Assembly: GCA_036675645.1 (NCBI GenBank)
Contig: JAKFEP010000185.1
Location: 1 to 27,583, forward strand
Length of the DNA: 27,583 bases
From: Methylotenera_A sp036675645
Lineage (GTDB): Bacteria; Pseudomonadota; Gammaproteobacteria; Burkholderiales; Methylophilaceae
Direction: 5' to 3'
This document shows, piece by piece, positions 1-7,687 of the stretch. The notes under the pieces are model-generated. The model saw only the letters and a list, made by a program, of their open reading frames with translations, had not been told where the DNA came from and made no database searches. Numbering within the stretch: the first letter of the stretch is position 1; every line of letters begins with the position of its first letter. A program made the position numbers and the translations under genes.

Positions 1-256
1 GAAACTCCTCAAGCGGATTTGATACTTTATCTTTCATTACATGCACGCGCGCAGCGAGATGGATAACTAAATCGCATCCTACCAATGGGGTTTGCCAAGC
101 ACTCTGCTCAGAAAAATTTGGTACCGCAAAAAACACATCTGTATCTGAGGCTATCAATTGACGCCCAATTCCCACTAAATTCGCGTCTCGTAGTTTTAAG
201 GCATTAATCAATGATTGCCCAACGAATCCAGAAACACCTGTAACTAGAATTCTCAT
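1..256 (-). CDS. NAD-dependent epimerase/dehydratase, N-terminal part (cut by window edge)
   Basis: This gene begins with ATG at 256 and runs off the left edge, so only about 85 N-terminal residues are visible. They read as the first half of an extended SDR Rossmann fold: MRILVTGVSGFVGQSLI contains the GxxGxxG dinucleotide-binding motif (G7, G10, G13), and a later LVIHLAARVHVM stretch matches the strand-4 'HLAA' segment next to the NAD site. Enzymes of this type in O-antigen and capsule loci are UDP-sugar 4-epimerases or 4-reductases; similar starts occur in the UDP-QuiNAc dehydrogenase (WbpV-like) group, but substrate cannot be told from this fragment. It follows the GT2 gene by 5 bases and is the last visible gene of the glycan operon, which therefore continues to the left. 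The catalytic YxxxK lies outside the window. Confidence 0.85.
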   Translation of the reverse strand, partial: MRILVTGVSGFVGQSLINALKLRDANLVGIGRQLIASDTDVFFAVPNFSEQSAWQTPLVGCDLVIHLAARVHVMKDKVSNPLEEF

Positions 257-261
257 GTAGG

Positions 262-1020
262 CTAACTTTTAGGGCGAAAAATGAATTGATTAATACGATT
301 AAATAGTTTTTTGGATATGAACTCAAGCACAGAGAAATTCCCGTAGTGCTTATTCAAAATAGCGACAATTTCTTTATTCTGCTTAATGATATTTGATAAA
401 TTTTTATTAGTAGTACCGCCTAAGCGCATTTTTACTAATACTTTTGGCAAATATCGCGTTTTTATTTTATTTTTCTCAATAAATCTAAACAATAGCTCAA
501 AGTCTGCAGCAATTTTATAGTTCAAATCAAAACAGCCAAATTTCTCATAAACGTTTTTTCTGACGAAAAATGTTGGATGCGCCGGCATCCAGCTGGATCT
601 GAATAAACCAGACTTATAATCTTGCGACTTCCAAAATCGTACTATTTGGTCAACGTTGTCTTGGCGTACATAAATCAAATCGCCATAACATGCTTCAACT
701 GCTGGATCTGAGAATATTTCTGCCACATCGCTTAACACTTGATTGTTCATATAAAAATCATCTGCATTCAATGTGCCAATCACATCTCCAGTCGCAAGTG
801 CAATACCCTTATTCATCGCATCGTAAATGCCCTTGTCAGGCTCTGATATATAGTGAGAGATACACGAAGAGGCACGTACAATTTCCATCGTGGCATCTTT
901 AGAGTTTCCATCTACGACAATGTACTCTTTGTCAGCGTATGATTGGCTTGCAACAGAGTTAATTGTGTCACTTATGGTAGCGGCACTATTGTAACAAACA
1001 GTAATAATGGAAATTTTCAT
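262..1020 (-). CDS. Glycosyltransferase family 2 (GT-A fold)
   Basis: A 252-residue GT2 glycosyltransferase that should add one sugar from a nucleotide-sugar donor to a lipid-linked glycan at the cytoplasmic face of the inner membrane. The start MKISIITVCYNSAATI is the classic GT-A first strand; VDGNSKD (36-42) contacts the nucleotide and TLNADD (83-88) is the DxD-like metal site. The overall shape, including ISEPDKGIYDAMNKGI (58-73) and a short C-terminal end without membrane helices, resembles the WcaE-type enzymes of colanic-acid-like clusters. Donor and acceptor cannot be read from the sequence; fucose is a possibility because GDP-fucose is made in the same operon. Its ATG overlaps the stop of the upstream GT4 gene by one base, which suggests translational coupling. 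Confidence 0.9.
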   Translation of the reverse strand: MKISIITVCYNSAATISDTINSVASQSYADKEYIVVDGNSKDATMEIVRASSCISHYISEPDKGIYDAMNKGIALATGDVIGTLNADDFYMNNQVLSDVAEIFSDPAVEACYGDLIYVRQDNVDQIVRFWKSQDYKSGLFRSSWMPAHPTFFVRKNVYEKFGCFDLNYKIAADFELLFRFIEKNKIKTRYLPKVLVKMRLGGTTNKNLSNIIKQNKEIVAILNKHYGNFSVLEFISKKLFNRINQFIFRPKS

Positions 1021-2192
1021 TAATAATTTTGCTTTTCTAAAGCAGTTAACTCTACTAAATCAGCAAATGTTTTTGCATATTCAGCCACACAATAATCAGA
1101 AAGCTCTCGAGCTTGTATTTGTAATGCAAGCTTTTCCTCTGTAAGTAGCGGTTTAAAATTGATTAATAGTTCGGCTAAATCTTCAGGCGAGTTAGGGTTG
1201 AAAAAAATAGCGAACTCTTTAGCTTGCTCTTTATGAACATTTAAATCAGAAAGTAACATTTTTACACCAAGGGATTTTGCCTCTTCTACGGTAGTGCTCC
1301 AGCCCTCAAATTGAGAAGGATTAATTAAAGCAGTGCTACACAACATAAGTGGTGCAATATGGTTGTATGGAATAACGCCTAACATTTGGAAGTTATCTAC
1401 AAGCCCAAGCGATTGAATTAAGTTTTTTAGCTGGGGGAAATACATTTCATCCCTAGCGTCATATTGCTGACCGGAAGCAGCGACAACGATATCTTTGCCT
1501 CGGCTTTTTGCGATAGACAAAGCTTGTATCACGCAAGTATGATTTTTATGTTTCCAAAACTGGTTTGGTAGAAAAAAAAACTGTTCCGGTAATGCGTATT
1601 GATTTGCAACTTGTCTTGAATCTAGCTGAACAGTTTCTGCAGGTATTGCAAATCTAACCACATGGGCTTTAGTTGCCGACTTCGGATAAAAACGTACGAA
1701 GTCCAAGCGAGCATCTTCACTACTTAGCATAATATTTCGCCCGCTAAACATCTGGAAGCGAAAACCAATTTCTCTCTTCCAATACGAAATAAAACTGAAT
1801 AAATGTCTAAGTTGTCGATGCTGCATATCTGGAATCCAAGCAATTGCTGGAATTGGAAAGCGCCAACCATAAAAACATGCAGCCTCAAAAACCACATCTA
1901 CTTGATGCTTTGAGAATAATTTTAATGCTGCAGAATCTCTACCCAAAAAAATTGATTTTATTAATCTTTCAAATTTGTTCGCTTGGTTAAAGGTGTCAGA
2001 TTGAATAATCTTTAAACCATTTATCTCTTTGAATCTGTTAATAATTTGATTATCAACATCAGCACCTAAGAACAACCAGGGCTGAATACGTGCTCTTTCG
2101 TACTTTATTAACGCTTTAAGCAGGTTAACTTGATAATTATATCCTCCCGCCCAAGCGTGGCCGCCAATAAGCGTAAAAGCGATATTTTTCAA
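1020..2192 (-). CDS. Glycosyltransferase family 4 (GT-B fold)
   Basis: A 390-residue retaining GT-B glycosyltransferase of the GT4 (glycosyl transferases group 1) kind. The N-terminal half starts with a glycine-rich GGHAWAGGYNYQ loop (10-21); the C-terminal half carries FLPNQFWKHKN (207-217), where the K/R contacts phosphate, and the EX7E motif in NPSQFEGWSTTVEEA (E296 and E304). Length is normal for the family. The start codon is TTG at 2192, inside a TTGA overlap with the stop of the upstream epimerase gene; no ATG lies near the conserved N-terminus, so TTG looks real. It probably elongates the oligosaccharide built from the GDP-sugars and CMP-pseudaminate made by this operon. Sugar specificity is unknown. 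Confidence 0.9.
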   Translation of the reverse strand: MKNIAFTLIGGHAWAGGYNYQVNLLKALIKYERARIQPWLFLGADVDNQIINRFKEINGLKIIQSDTFNQANKFERLIKSIFLGRDSAALKLFSKHQVDVVFEAACFYGWRFPIPAIAWIPDMQHRQLRHLFSFISYWKREIGFRFQMFSGRNIMLSSEDARLDFVRFYPKSATKAHVVRFAIPAETVQLDSRQVANQYALPEQFFFLPNQFWKHKNHTCVIQALSIAKSRGKDIVVAASGQQYDARDEMYFPQLKNLIQSLGLVDNFQMLGVIPYNHIAPLMLCSTALINPSQFEGWSTTVEEAKSLGVKMLLSDLNVHKEQAKEFAIFFNPNSPEDLAELLINFKPLLTEEKLALQIQARELSDYCVAEYAKTFADLVELTALEKQNY

Positions 2193-3121
2193 GCCTTTCT
2201 CGCTTTAAACCATTGAACAAAATCAGATATCCCATCTGTCAATAAAGTCCCTGCAGAAAAACCATAGCTTCTAGCAATGGTAATGTCTGCAACTAAAGAT
2301 TGAGGGTCGCCTTTGCGGGCGATTCCGCTGAAATCGATTTCAAAGTCCTTGCCCCACGCACCCACAACAGCCTGAGCAACATGTTGAATTGAAGTGGCCA
2401 ATCCTGTACCGCCATTAATAAATGGCTGATTTAAAGTTTTATCTTCTGCAGCAAGCCACAGCAATTTAGCGGCATCAGCAACATGCAACCAATCTCTAAT
2501 TTCATTACCTGTGCCATTCAATAAAATTCTGCCATTGGTTGATGCCTCTAACTTATTACAAATATCCCAAAGCAATTGTTTTTCAAGACCAGCGCCATAT
2601 ACCGAGAACAACCGGATTACCGACAGATTCAAACCAAATGTTTGTCTGTAAGAGTTAAATAAGCTCTCCAGCATGGCCTTATGGAACCCATAGGGTGAAT
2701 ATGGATAGCCGATTACATCCTCTTTTATGGGTTCAAAAAATCCAGCCCCATAAACAGCAGCACTAGAAACACCAATCACCTTGGTTTCTGGCGAAACTTG
2801 TCTAACCCAATCAAGTAAACGTGCGGTAGTATCAACTGTACGCTGGAAATCTTCATAAGGGCTTTGAATCGAAGGGCCAACTGCTGAACCACCAGCAAGA
2901 TGAAAAATAAACTTAGGAAGCCCAGATTCTGATGCTAAATGATTCAGGTTTGAAAAATTAATCTCTGCATTCATCCACCCTGAGTAAGACCAATTTTGAG
3001 GCTCTTGTGCAGACCAAAAACCATGACCAATGCCAAACACTGTACATTTATCTGTGGCTATACACCTAGCGAGGTTGCGTCCAATAAAGCCTTTGCCACC
3101 AGTGATCCAGCTTATCATCAT
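2189..3121 (-). CDS. NAD(P)-dependent sugar epimerase/dehydratase (extended SDR)
   Basis: A 310-residue extended short-chain dehydrogenase acting on a nucleotide sugar. The N-terminal ITGGKGFIG holds GxxGxxG (G8, G11, G14); FHLAGGSAVG (73-82) is the strand-4 segment; the catalytic set is SSAAVYG (Ser119/Ser120) and YGFHK (Tyr144, Lys148). GTGNEIRDWLHVADAA follows, as is typical of substrate-binding regions in dTDP/GDP/UDP-sugar modifying enzymes. The family covers epimerases, 4,6-dehydratases and 4-reductases, and I cannot choose between them. The ATG at 3121 is followed directly by a second ATG at 3118; the first overlaps the stop of the preceding gene by 4 bases. It likely makes another activated sugar for this glycan, besides GDP-fucose and CMP-pseudaminate. 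Confidence 0.88.
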   Translation of the reverse strand: MMISWITGGKGFIGRNLARCIATDKCTVFGIGHGFWSAQEPQNWSYSGWMNAEINFSNLNHLASESGLPKFIFHLAGGSAVGPSIQSPYEDFQRTVDTTARLLDWVRQVSPETKVIGVSSAAVYGAGFFEPIKEDVIGYPYSPYGFHKAMLESLFNSYRQTFGLNLSVIRLFSVYGAGLEKQLLWDICNKLEASTNGRILLNGTGNEIRDWLHVADAAKLLWLAAEDKTLNQPFINGGTGLATSIQHVAQAVVGAWGKDFEIDFSGIARKGDPQSLVADITIARSYGFSAGTLLTDGISDFVQWFKARKA

Positions 3122-4029
3122 TTAAGGTCGCTGACTTTTATAGTATTTTCTGTGTGTATCTCAACCAATAGCAATTCAGCAAGAAGATCTCTACGTTGGT
3201 GGTAGTCAAGATAAGTAAGTTGACCAGACTGATCTCTTGATTCTCTGAATTGTGATTGAATCCAAGCATCCTCAACGCTCAATGCCTTAAGGCTACCTAT
3301 TAGCTCATTTTTAACAAAAAAGACGTTATTGCCCGCTGAGTTTCCTGCTACGAGTGTGTAACCTTTACTGGAGGCAAGATCGTTTAAGGCTTTAATTGAA
3401 GCGCCATAGTATAGGTTTGAGAAGTGCTTTTTACCTCTCACGAAATCAGCATCATAAGGTGTTGTTACAGCATCCCTAAACCCCCAAAGGCTATTGTACT
3501 CACAAACAACAATTGCAGGATTGACTGCATTGATAGCTTTCCAAACCCAGTAATCGTTCCCATCAATATCTACAGATAGCAACCCAATATCTCCAGAAAG
3601 TCCGTTTCTTGAAATGAGTCCGTTGATATTAGAACTATTAATAAAAGCACAATCGGCTTTAAGGTTATATCGCCAGTAAATTGAATCGGATTTAATATAG
3701 TCGATGTTGCTTTGTGACCCATCTAACACCAAACCAGACCAGTTATTGTTAACCAGCAAGAAACGCGTATTGGATTCTGTGTAAGTTTCAACACCAAACT
3801 CTATGAATACTTGATTTTGAATGTCTAAATTATTAACTAGGTATTGAATGATTCCGTCCTCACCCCATTGTGAGTACGCTTTGAATTCGTTTTTTTTAAG
3901 ATCTTCAAGCGAAAGATTGCTTATTTGTCTTGATTCTATCCGCGCTAACGCCTCTTGCATGGAGTCTAATCTCTTAGTCAAATTAAGAACTGTGGATAAG
4001 AATTTTTTTACTCTGATTAATTTTTTCAA
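3118..4029 (-). CDS. FkbM-like putative SAM-dependent methyltransferase / glycan-locus protein
   Basis: A 303-residue protein resembling FkbM-type methyltransferase-fold proteins often found in polysaccharide loci. After a basic, helical N-terminus it has SQWGEDGIIQYLV and IEFGVETYTESNTRFLL, where the usual SAM-binding loop of the 'E-x-G' type would lie, then VLDGS and LLSVDIDGNDYWVWKAI; the last element is typical of this group. Whether it is an active methyltransferase is not certain, because the glycine-rich loop is degenerate (FGVET rather than GxGxG). The longest frame uses a TTG start at 4029 with a GGAG sequence about 11 bases upstream; the first in-frame ATG is at residue 24. A stop lies in frame upstream, so no longer ATG start exists. 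It sits 25 bases after the unknown gene and overlaps the epimerase by 4. Confidence 0.72.
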   Translation of the reverse strand: MKKLIRVKKFLSTVLNLTKRLDSMQEALARIESRQISNLSLEDLKKNEFKAYSQWGEDGIIQYLVNNLDIQNQVFIEFGVETYTESNTRFLLVNNNWSGLVLDGSQSNIDYIKSDSIYWRYNLKADCAFINSSNINGLISRNGLSGDIGLLSVDIDGNDYWVWKAINAVNPAIVVCEYNSLWGFRDAVTTPYDADFVRGKKHFSNLYYGASIKALNDLASSKGYTLVAGNSAGNNVFFVKNELIGSLKALSVEDAWIQSQFRESRDQSGQLTYLDYHQRRDLLAELLLVEIHTENTIKVSDLK

Positions 4030-4054
4030 CTTTAAAATGACTCCAATGAGAATG

Positions 4055-5029
4055 TTATCTCAAAAATTTAGACACTGCTTTTGATGTGTAAAATGGAAGG
4101 GAAAATATGAGTTGATTCATCATATCAAAGCCAAGTAGTGCAGAAAGTTCGTTCAATGCTACTTTACTATCAAGGCCAACCTCCCTTTCTGCAAATATAC
4201 GGTCTAAGTGAGCATTATCGTAGCCTTTGAAATATTTAGGATATTTGGCTTTTATCACTGCGTAGGTTGACTGTTGCGTAATATATACAAGTAGATCTTT
4301 TTTAGGCCCGAGTACTGGGTCCTTTGAAAACCACTCAGATTTATACTCAAAGTAGGGTTCTGTAAAAAAAAACTTTGCTCCGAAAAATTGCGAGTAGATA
4401 AAATGTGACCCGATTGTGTTACTACCAACCGTCTCAAAATATTCAAAGATATTCCGCATTCTCTGTAATGAATTTAGATCGGTTGGTGATGCCCCAGCAA
4501 ACCAATCCAGATTATATTTATTAAGTAATGGAATCGTTTTGCCATGCTTTACACAATCAGGGTGCACACAAAAGCAAGTATATGCGCCACTTTCTCTTAC
4601 AGCTAGTGCCTGTTCTATAAACCCCAGTATGCCAGGCTCAATATTAACGTAGCTAAGTGAGTGTGCGGGCATAAATAAAACTGAATTAGGTCGTCTAGTA
4701 ATATTTTGACTATCGACATATATGATGGGAAGTCCCACTGCTATAGCATTTTTAACACCATTAATAGTTAAGAAATTTTCCACATCCTTGGTTCTCACCA
4801 ATCTCTTGTATTTCCATGATTTGTCCCAAACAATTTGATCAGGTGATTTTAGGGTTGCATTCTCCCACCCATGAGACCAAGATGAGTATGAGATTTTATT
4901 TTTAGGGTGATTAAGTTTATCTTTTATTATTCTCCCAGCCCCATAAAAATCAGGTTCACTATAAACCTTTGTAATCTCGTAGCTCGGAATAATATCTTTT
5001 AATTCCTTAGTTAAATTTTCAGAGTGCAT
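4055..5029 (-). CDS. Unrecognised glycan-locus protein; possible GT-B nonulosonate transferase
   Basis: I do not recognise this protein with confidence. From the ATG at 5029 it has 324 residues, is soluble and has no signal peptide. It alternates alpha/beta elements as in GT-B enzymes. Three spots stand out: SSWSHGWE (residues 49-56), an HP pair in CFCVHPDC (156-157), and VGSNTIGSHFIYSQFFG (about 202-218). HP and S/T motifs are typical of several bacterial sialyltransferase families, so in a pseudaminate operon a nonulosonate transferase is a reasonable guess, but only that. The frame stays open upstream to a TTG at 5074 (339 residues, 26-base overlap with the previous gene); another TTG lies at 5047. 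I prefer the ATG, which leaves a 19-base gap, but a TTG start would add a plausible first beta strand (RLVYLYS). Confidence 0.7.
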   Translation of the reverse strand: MHSENLTKELKDIIPSYEITKVYSEPDFYGAGRIIKDKLNHPKNKISYSSWSHGWENATLKSPDQIVWDKSWKYKRLVRTKDVENFLTINGVKNAIAVGLPIIYVDSQNITRRPNSVLFMPAHSLSYVNIEPGILGFIEQALAVRESGAYTCFCVHPDCVKHGKTIPLLNKYNLDWFAGASPTDLNSLQRMRNIFEYFETVGSNTIGSHFIYSQFFGAKFFFTEPYFEYKSEWFSKDPVLGPKKDLLVYITQQSTYAVIKAKYPKYFKGYDNAHLDRIFAEREVGLDSKVALNELSALLGFDMMNQLIFSLPFYTSKAVSKFLR

Positions 5030-5048
5030 AGAATATAAATAAACCAAC

Positions 5049-5966
5049 CTAATTTGAAGCAAGTGCTGAAGCAACTATCGCATAATTATGACAAAGTAGC
5101 GGGACACCTCTTAACACCGGGTATGCGAGACCTGAGTCAGGCTGAAATAAAACGTCATTAAAATGTGTTAGTGGAAGCTTGGTGATAGGGCATCTCCAGG
5201 CAATGTCTGAGCCAATACTCTCATCAGAATTACTATTCTTTTCTATAATGATAAGACCACTTGGGTTAAGTAAATTTGGGCTATAGTCCAGTAAAGTAGG
5301 TTCTGTTACCTTGAATCCAAGCTCTCTTGCAATGCTTGCAAGACCTTTAACATATCCGTGATTAGTCATCCTTAATTTTGCTTCATCGGATGCAAGCTCA
5401 AAAATGGGTTCAACTAAAACAACAGCTTTTTTGGCAACTCTGCAAAGCTCACTAATTGCTTCTTTTTCCTTACCCCCATTTGGTTCTAGTGAGTGCGATG
5501 TGTAGAGCACATCAATGCTTTCATCAGCGAGTGGAATATTGAAAATATCTCCCACAAACAAATTCGCTTTAACATTACTTTCTTCTAACCAACTCTTCCC
5601 TTTATAGCAACGAGACCAGCTTATATCAAATCCTAGCGCTTGCTTAAGCGGTAATAGTTTTATAACTTCAGCCAAGGTTGTGGCTTCCCCAACTCCAACT
5701 TCTAATAATGAACTGTTGCGTGTAGCAAATGGAGACAGGGCTTCAACTAATTGTAGAGCCCATTTTTTTTTGAGTTCTGGTTCTTTTCTTGCAATGGCAA
5801 CATAAGACCCAGCCTGAAGATCATATGCTATTAGGGTTGCTGCCAGCGTGTTTTGATCGCCACCCATTTGGTCTCTGGCATATTGCATAGCATTTTTACC
5901 CTTCAAGAAGGCTTGTCTCATGCCAATGATTAATTCACCTAGATCTGATGTCGCATTTTTTTGCAT
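5049..5966 (-). CDS. Class I SAM-dependent methyltransferase with Trm112-like C-terminal segment
   Basis: A 305-residue protein in two parts. The middle is a class I methyltransferase: motif I SLLEVGVGEATTL (86-98), acidic position in GFDISW, GDIFNIPLADESIDVLYTSHSLEP (139-162), where motif II and the post-II loop lie, then a VVLVEP strand. The last about 45 residues (257-295) read WRCPITKLPL, then a GLAYPVLRGVPLL stretch, matching the Trm112/UPF0434 zinc-ribbon-like fold, though only one of the usual paired cysteines is kept (C259; CPIT instead of CPxC). The target is unknown; an O-methylated sugar of this glycan is the natural guess. It begins with ATG at 5966, 27 bases after pseI. Confidence 0.8.
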   Translation of the reverse strand: MQKNATSDLGELIIGMRQAFLKGKNAMQYARDQMGGDQNTLAATLIAYDLQAGSYVAIARKEPELKKKWALQLVEALSPFATRNSSLLEVGVGEATTLAEVIKLLPLKQALGFDISWSRCYKGKSWLEESNVKANLFVGDIFNIPLADESIDVLYTSHSLEPNGGKEKEAISELCRVAKKAVVLVEPIFELASDEAKLRMTNHGYVKGLASIARELGFKVTEPTLLDYSPNLLNPSGLIIIEKNSNSDESIGSDIAWRCPITKLPLTHFNDVLFQPDSGLAYPVLRGVPLLCHNYAIVASALASN

Positions 5967-5993
5967 AAAAACCTTTTAAACTTAATCTAATAC

Positions 5994-7049
5994 TTATAAA
6001 AACAAATCCCACTGAACTGGTGTTCCTTTAGAAATGTCAATTGTTGCCTTACGTCCTAACAGTATTTCCAAATATTTGGTAGGCAGGCCATAACCAGGTC
6101 TTATAGCTCTAGTATTCTTTGTGGTAAATGGGTCTCCAGCCTTCATGTCTTCAACAACATAGAGCGACCGTCTGAACTGGAGTGATTTCTTCTCGACTTC
6201 TATTGGGCCGTAACTAATTTTTCCTAATGACTGCCATGCGCGTTCAGTTTCTGCTACTAATTGCTGCATTTCATTCGGCTCCATAGAAAAAGCACTATCT
6301 ACGCCACCATCCGCACGTGATAGGGTAAAGTGTTTTTCAACGACCGTAGCACCTAGCGCAACGCTAGCAACCGATACACCAATACCCATGGTGTGGTCAG
6401 ATAAGCCTACCTCACATTGAAACATGTCACGCATATTCGGAATAGTAATGATATTAGTGTTTTCTGCAGATGCTGGATATGTGCTGGTGCACTTGAGTAG
6501 TATTAAGTCTACGCAACCAGCTTCTCTGGCTGCTTTAACGGTTTCATCTAACTCTGCTAGCGAGGCCATACCTGTTGAAATGATTAATGGTTTGCCAGTT
6601 GCCGCCACTCTGCGTATCAATGGTAAATCCGTGTTCTCAAAAGAGGCAATTTTGTAACAAGGTACATTCAGTGACTCTAGAAACGCAACGGACGTATCAT
6701 CAAACGGTGTGCTAAATGCGATGAGGCCTAGTTTTTTTGCACGTGCAAAGATAGGTTCATGCCATTCCCATGGGGTGTATGCCTCTCCATATAGTTTATA
6801 AAGCGATGTGCCAGCCCATAGGCTTTTGGGGTCGGCAATATGAAACTCTCGCACATCAATATCCAACGTCATGGTATCGGGAGTGTAGGTTTGAATCTTG
6901 AGCGCATGGGCGCCAGTTTTAGCTACCGCCTCTACAATTTCTAGCGCACGAGTTAATGATTGATTATGGTTGCCTGACATTTCAGCAATAATAAAAGGAG
7001 GGGAACTCGCTCCTATTACTCTGTTAGCAATTGAAACTTCACTATTCAT
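5994..7049 (-). CDS. pseI: Pseudaminic acid synthase PseI
   Basis: PseI condenses phosphoenolpyruvate with the 2,4-di-N-acyl-2,4,6-trideoxy-L-altrose released by PseG, giving the nine-carbon pseudaminic acid. The protein has the NeuB TIM barrel, with FIIAEMSGNHNQ (19-30) and KIQTYTPDTMT (51-61) at the start, SDHTMG and VVEKHFTLSRADGGVDSAFSMEP later, and a C-terminal antifreeze-like SAF domain ending in GRKATIDISKGTPVQWD. The 'MSGNHNQ' and 'YTPDTMT' versions are those of PseI rather than sialic or legionaminic synthases. The frame is open to a TTG at 7064, but the ATG at 7049 is preceded by an AAAAGG ribosome site at good spacing and is chosen here (351 residues). That start overlaps the formyltransferase-like gene by 8 bases. 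Confidence 0.95.
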   Translation of the reverse strand: MNSEVSIANRVIGASSPPFIIAEMSGNHNQSLTRALEIVEAVAKTGAHALKIQTYTPDTMTLDIDVREFHIADPKSLWAGTSLYKLYGEAYTPWEWHEPIFARAKKLGLIAFSTPFDDTSVAFLESLNVPCYKIASFENTDLPLIRRVAATGKPLIISTGMASLAELDETVKAAREAGCVDLILLKCTSTYPASAENTNIITIPNMRDMFQCEVGLSDHTMGIGVSVASVALGATVVEKHFTLSRADGGVDSAFSMEPNEMQQLVAETERAWQSLGKISYGPIEVEKKSLQFRRSLYVVEDMKAGDPFTTKNTRAIRPGYGLPTKYLEILLGRKATIDISKGTPVQWDLFL

Positions 7050-7686
7050 TATTGGCCTTTTCAATTTTAATTAAGTACTTATGACCTTTATAGTCAAAAA
7101 AACATGGATAGCGGTTGTTATCCGCAACACGTAATAAATCAAATTGTTCAGATATAGTTTTATTTGGATCAAGCCTACTGTCTTCAGGTAATCTCTTAGG
7201 CCAATAAGTTGACACACCTGTTTGTTCATAAGGTTGTATATGATGGTGATTTTCTATAACGACTGTCATTAAGTCCATTTCAGCTTGAAATAGAAGTTTA
7301 TTTATTTCTGGTGCCAATTCATGCCCTACTAAAGTGAAATTTCTCTTCAACCAAATGCGACCAGCGTCTATTTTTTCAGCTACCTCTAAGATTGAAACAG
7401 TGATAACTTTTTCTCCATTTAAAATATTCCATATGTAAGGTGACCAACCTCTACCATTGGGTAAATCACTTGCATGCACAACAAGTGGGTAACTAAAATT
7501 CGACAATATCTCCTTTTCAACTATCTGCCCACAAGAAATTAAAAAAAGAAAATCACCAGATTCCAACATGTTTTTATCGTGAGTAATTATTACATCATGT
7601 CCCGCAGCAGTGTTGTAATTTCGCCAATTGATAAGGTGTTCCATAACAGGATGTAAAGGATCACTACATAAAATTGAAATTCTCAT
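7042..7686 (-). CDS. Formyltransferase-like protein, in the place usually held by PseH
   Basis: A 214-residue protein with the formyltransferase fold of Fmt and the ArnA N-terminal domain, which transfer formyl from N10-formyl-tetrahydrofolate to an amine. The core VVHASDLPNGRGWSPYIWNILNG (69-91) aligns with the Fmt 'NxHxSLLPxxRGxxP' segment: His71 and Arg79-Gly80 are kept, and the distal Asp is Asp107 in EKIDAGRIW. The Asn two before the His is Val69 here. The C-terminal part (YWPKRLPEDSRLD and RVADNNRYPCFF) resembles the short C-terminal region of sugar formyltransferases. It lies one base after pseG and overlaps pseI by 8, exactly where an N-acetyltransferase (PseH) is expected. The likely substrate is therefore the free 4-amino group of the PseC product. 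Confident on fold and context, less on reaction. Confidence 0.82.
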   Translation of the reverse strand: MRISILCSDPLHPVMEHLINWRNYNTAAGHDVIITHDKNMLESGDFLFLISCGQIVEKEILSNFSYPLVVHASDLPNGRGWSPYIWNILNGEKVITVSILEVAEKIDAGRIWLKRNFTLVGHELAPEINKLLFQAEMDLMTVVIENHHHIQPYEQTGVSTYWPKRLPEDSRLDPNKTISEQFDLLRVADNNRYPCFFDYKGHKYLIKIEKANNE

Positions 7687-7687
7687 T

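Noticed and set aside
5994..7064. Longer pseI form starting at TTG 7064
   Set aside because: ATG 7049 has a good AAAAGG ribosome site and gives the usual N-terminal length; the TTG form would add five residues and a 23-base overlap.
7042..7686. Methionyl-tRNA formyltransferase (fmt)
   Set aside because: It is about 100 residues shorter than Fmt, lacks the tRNA-binding C-terminal domain and sits within a pse operon.
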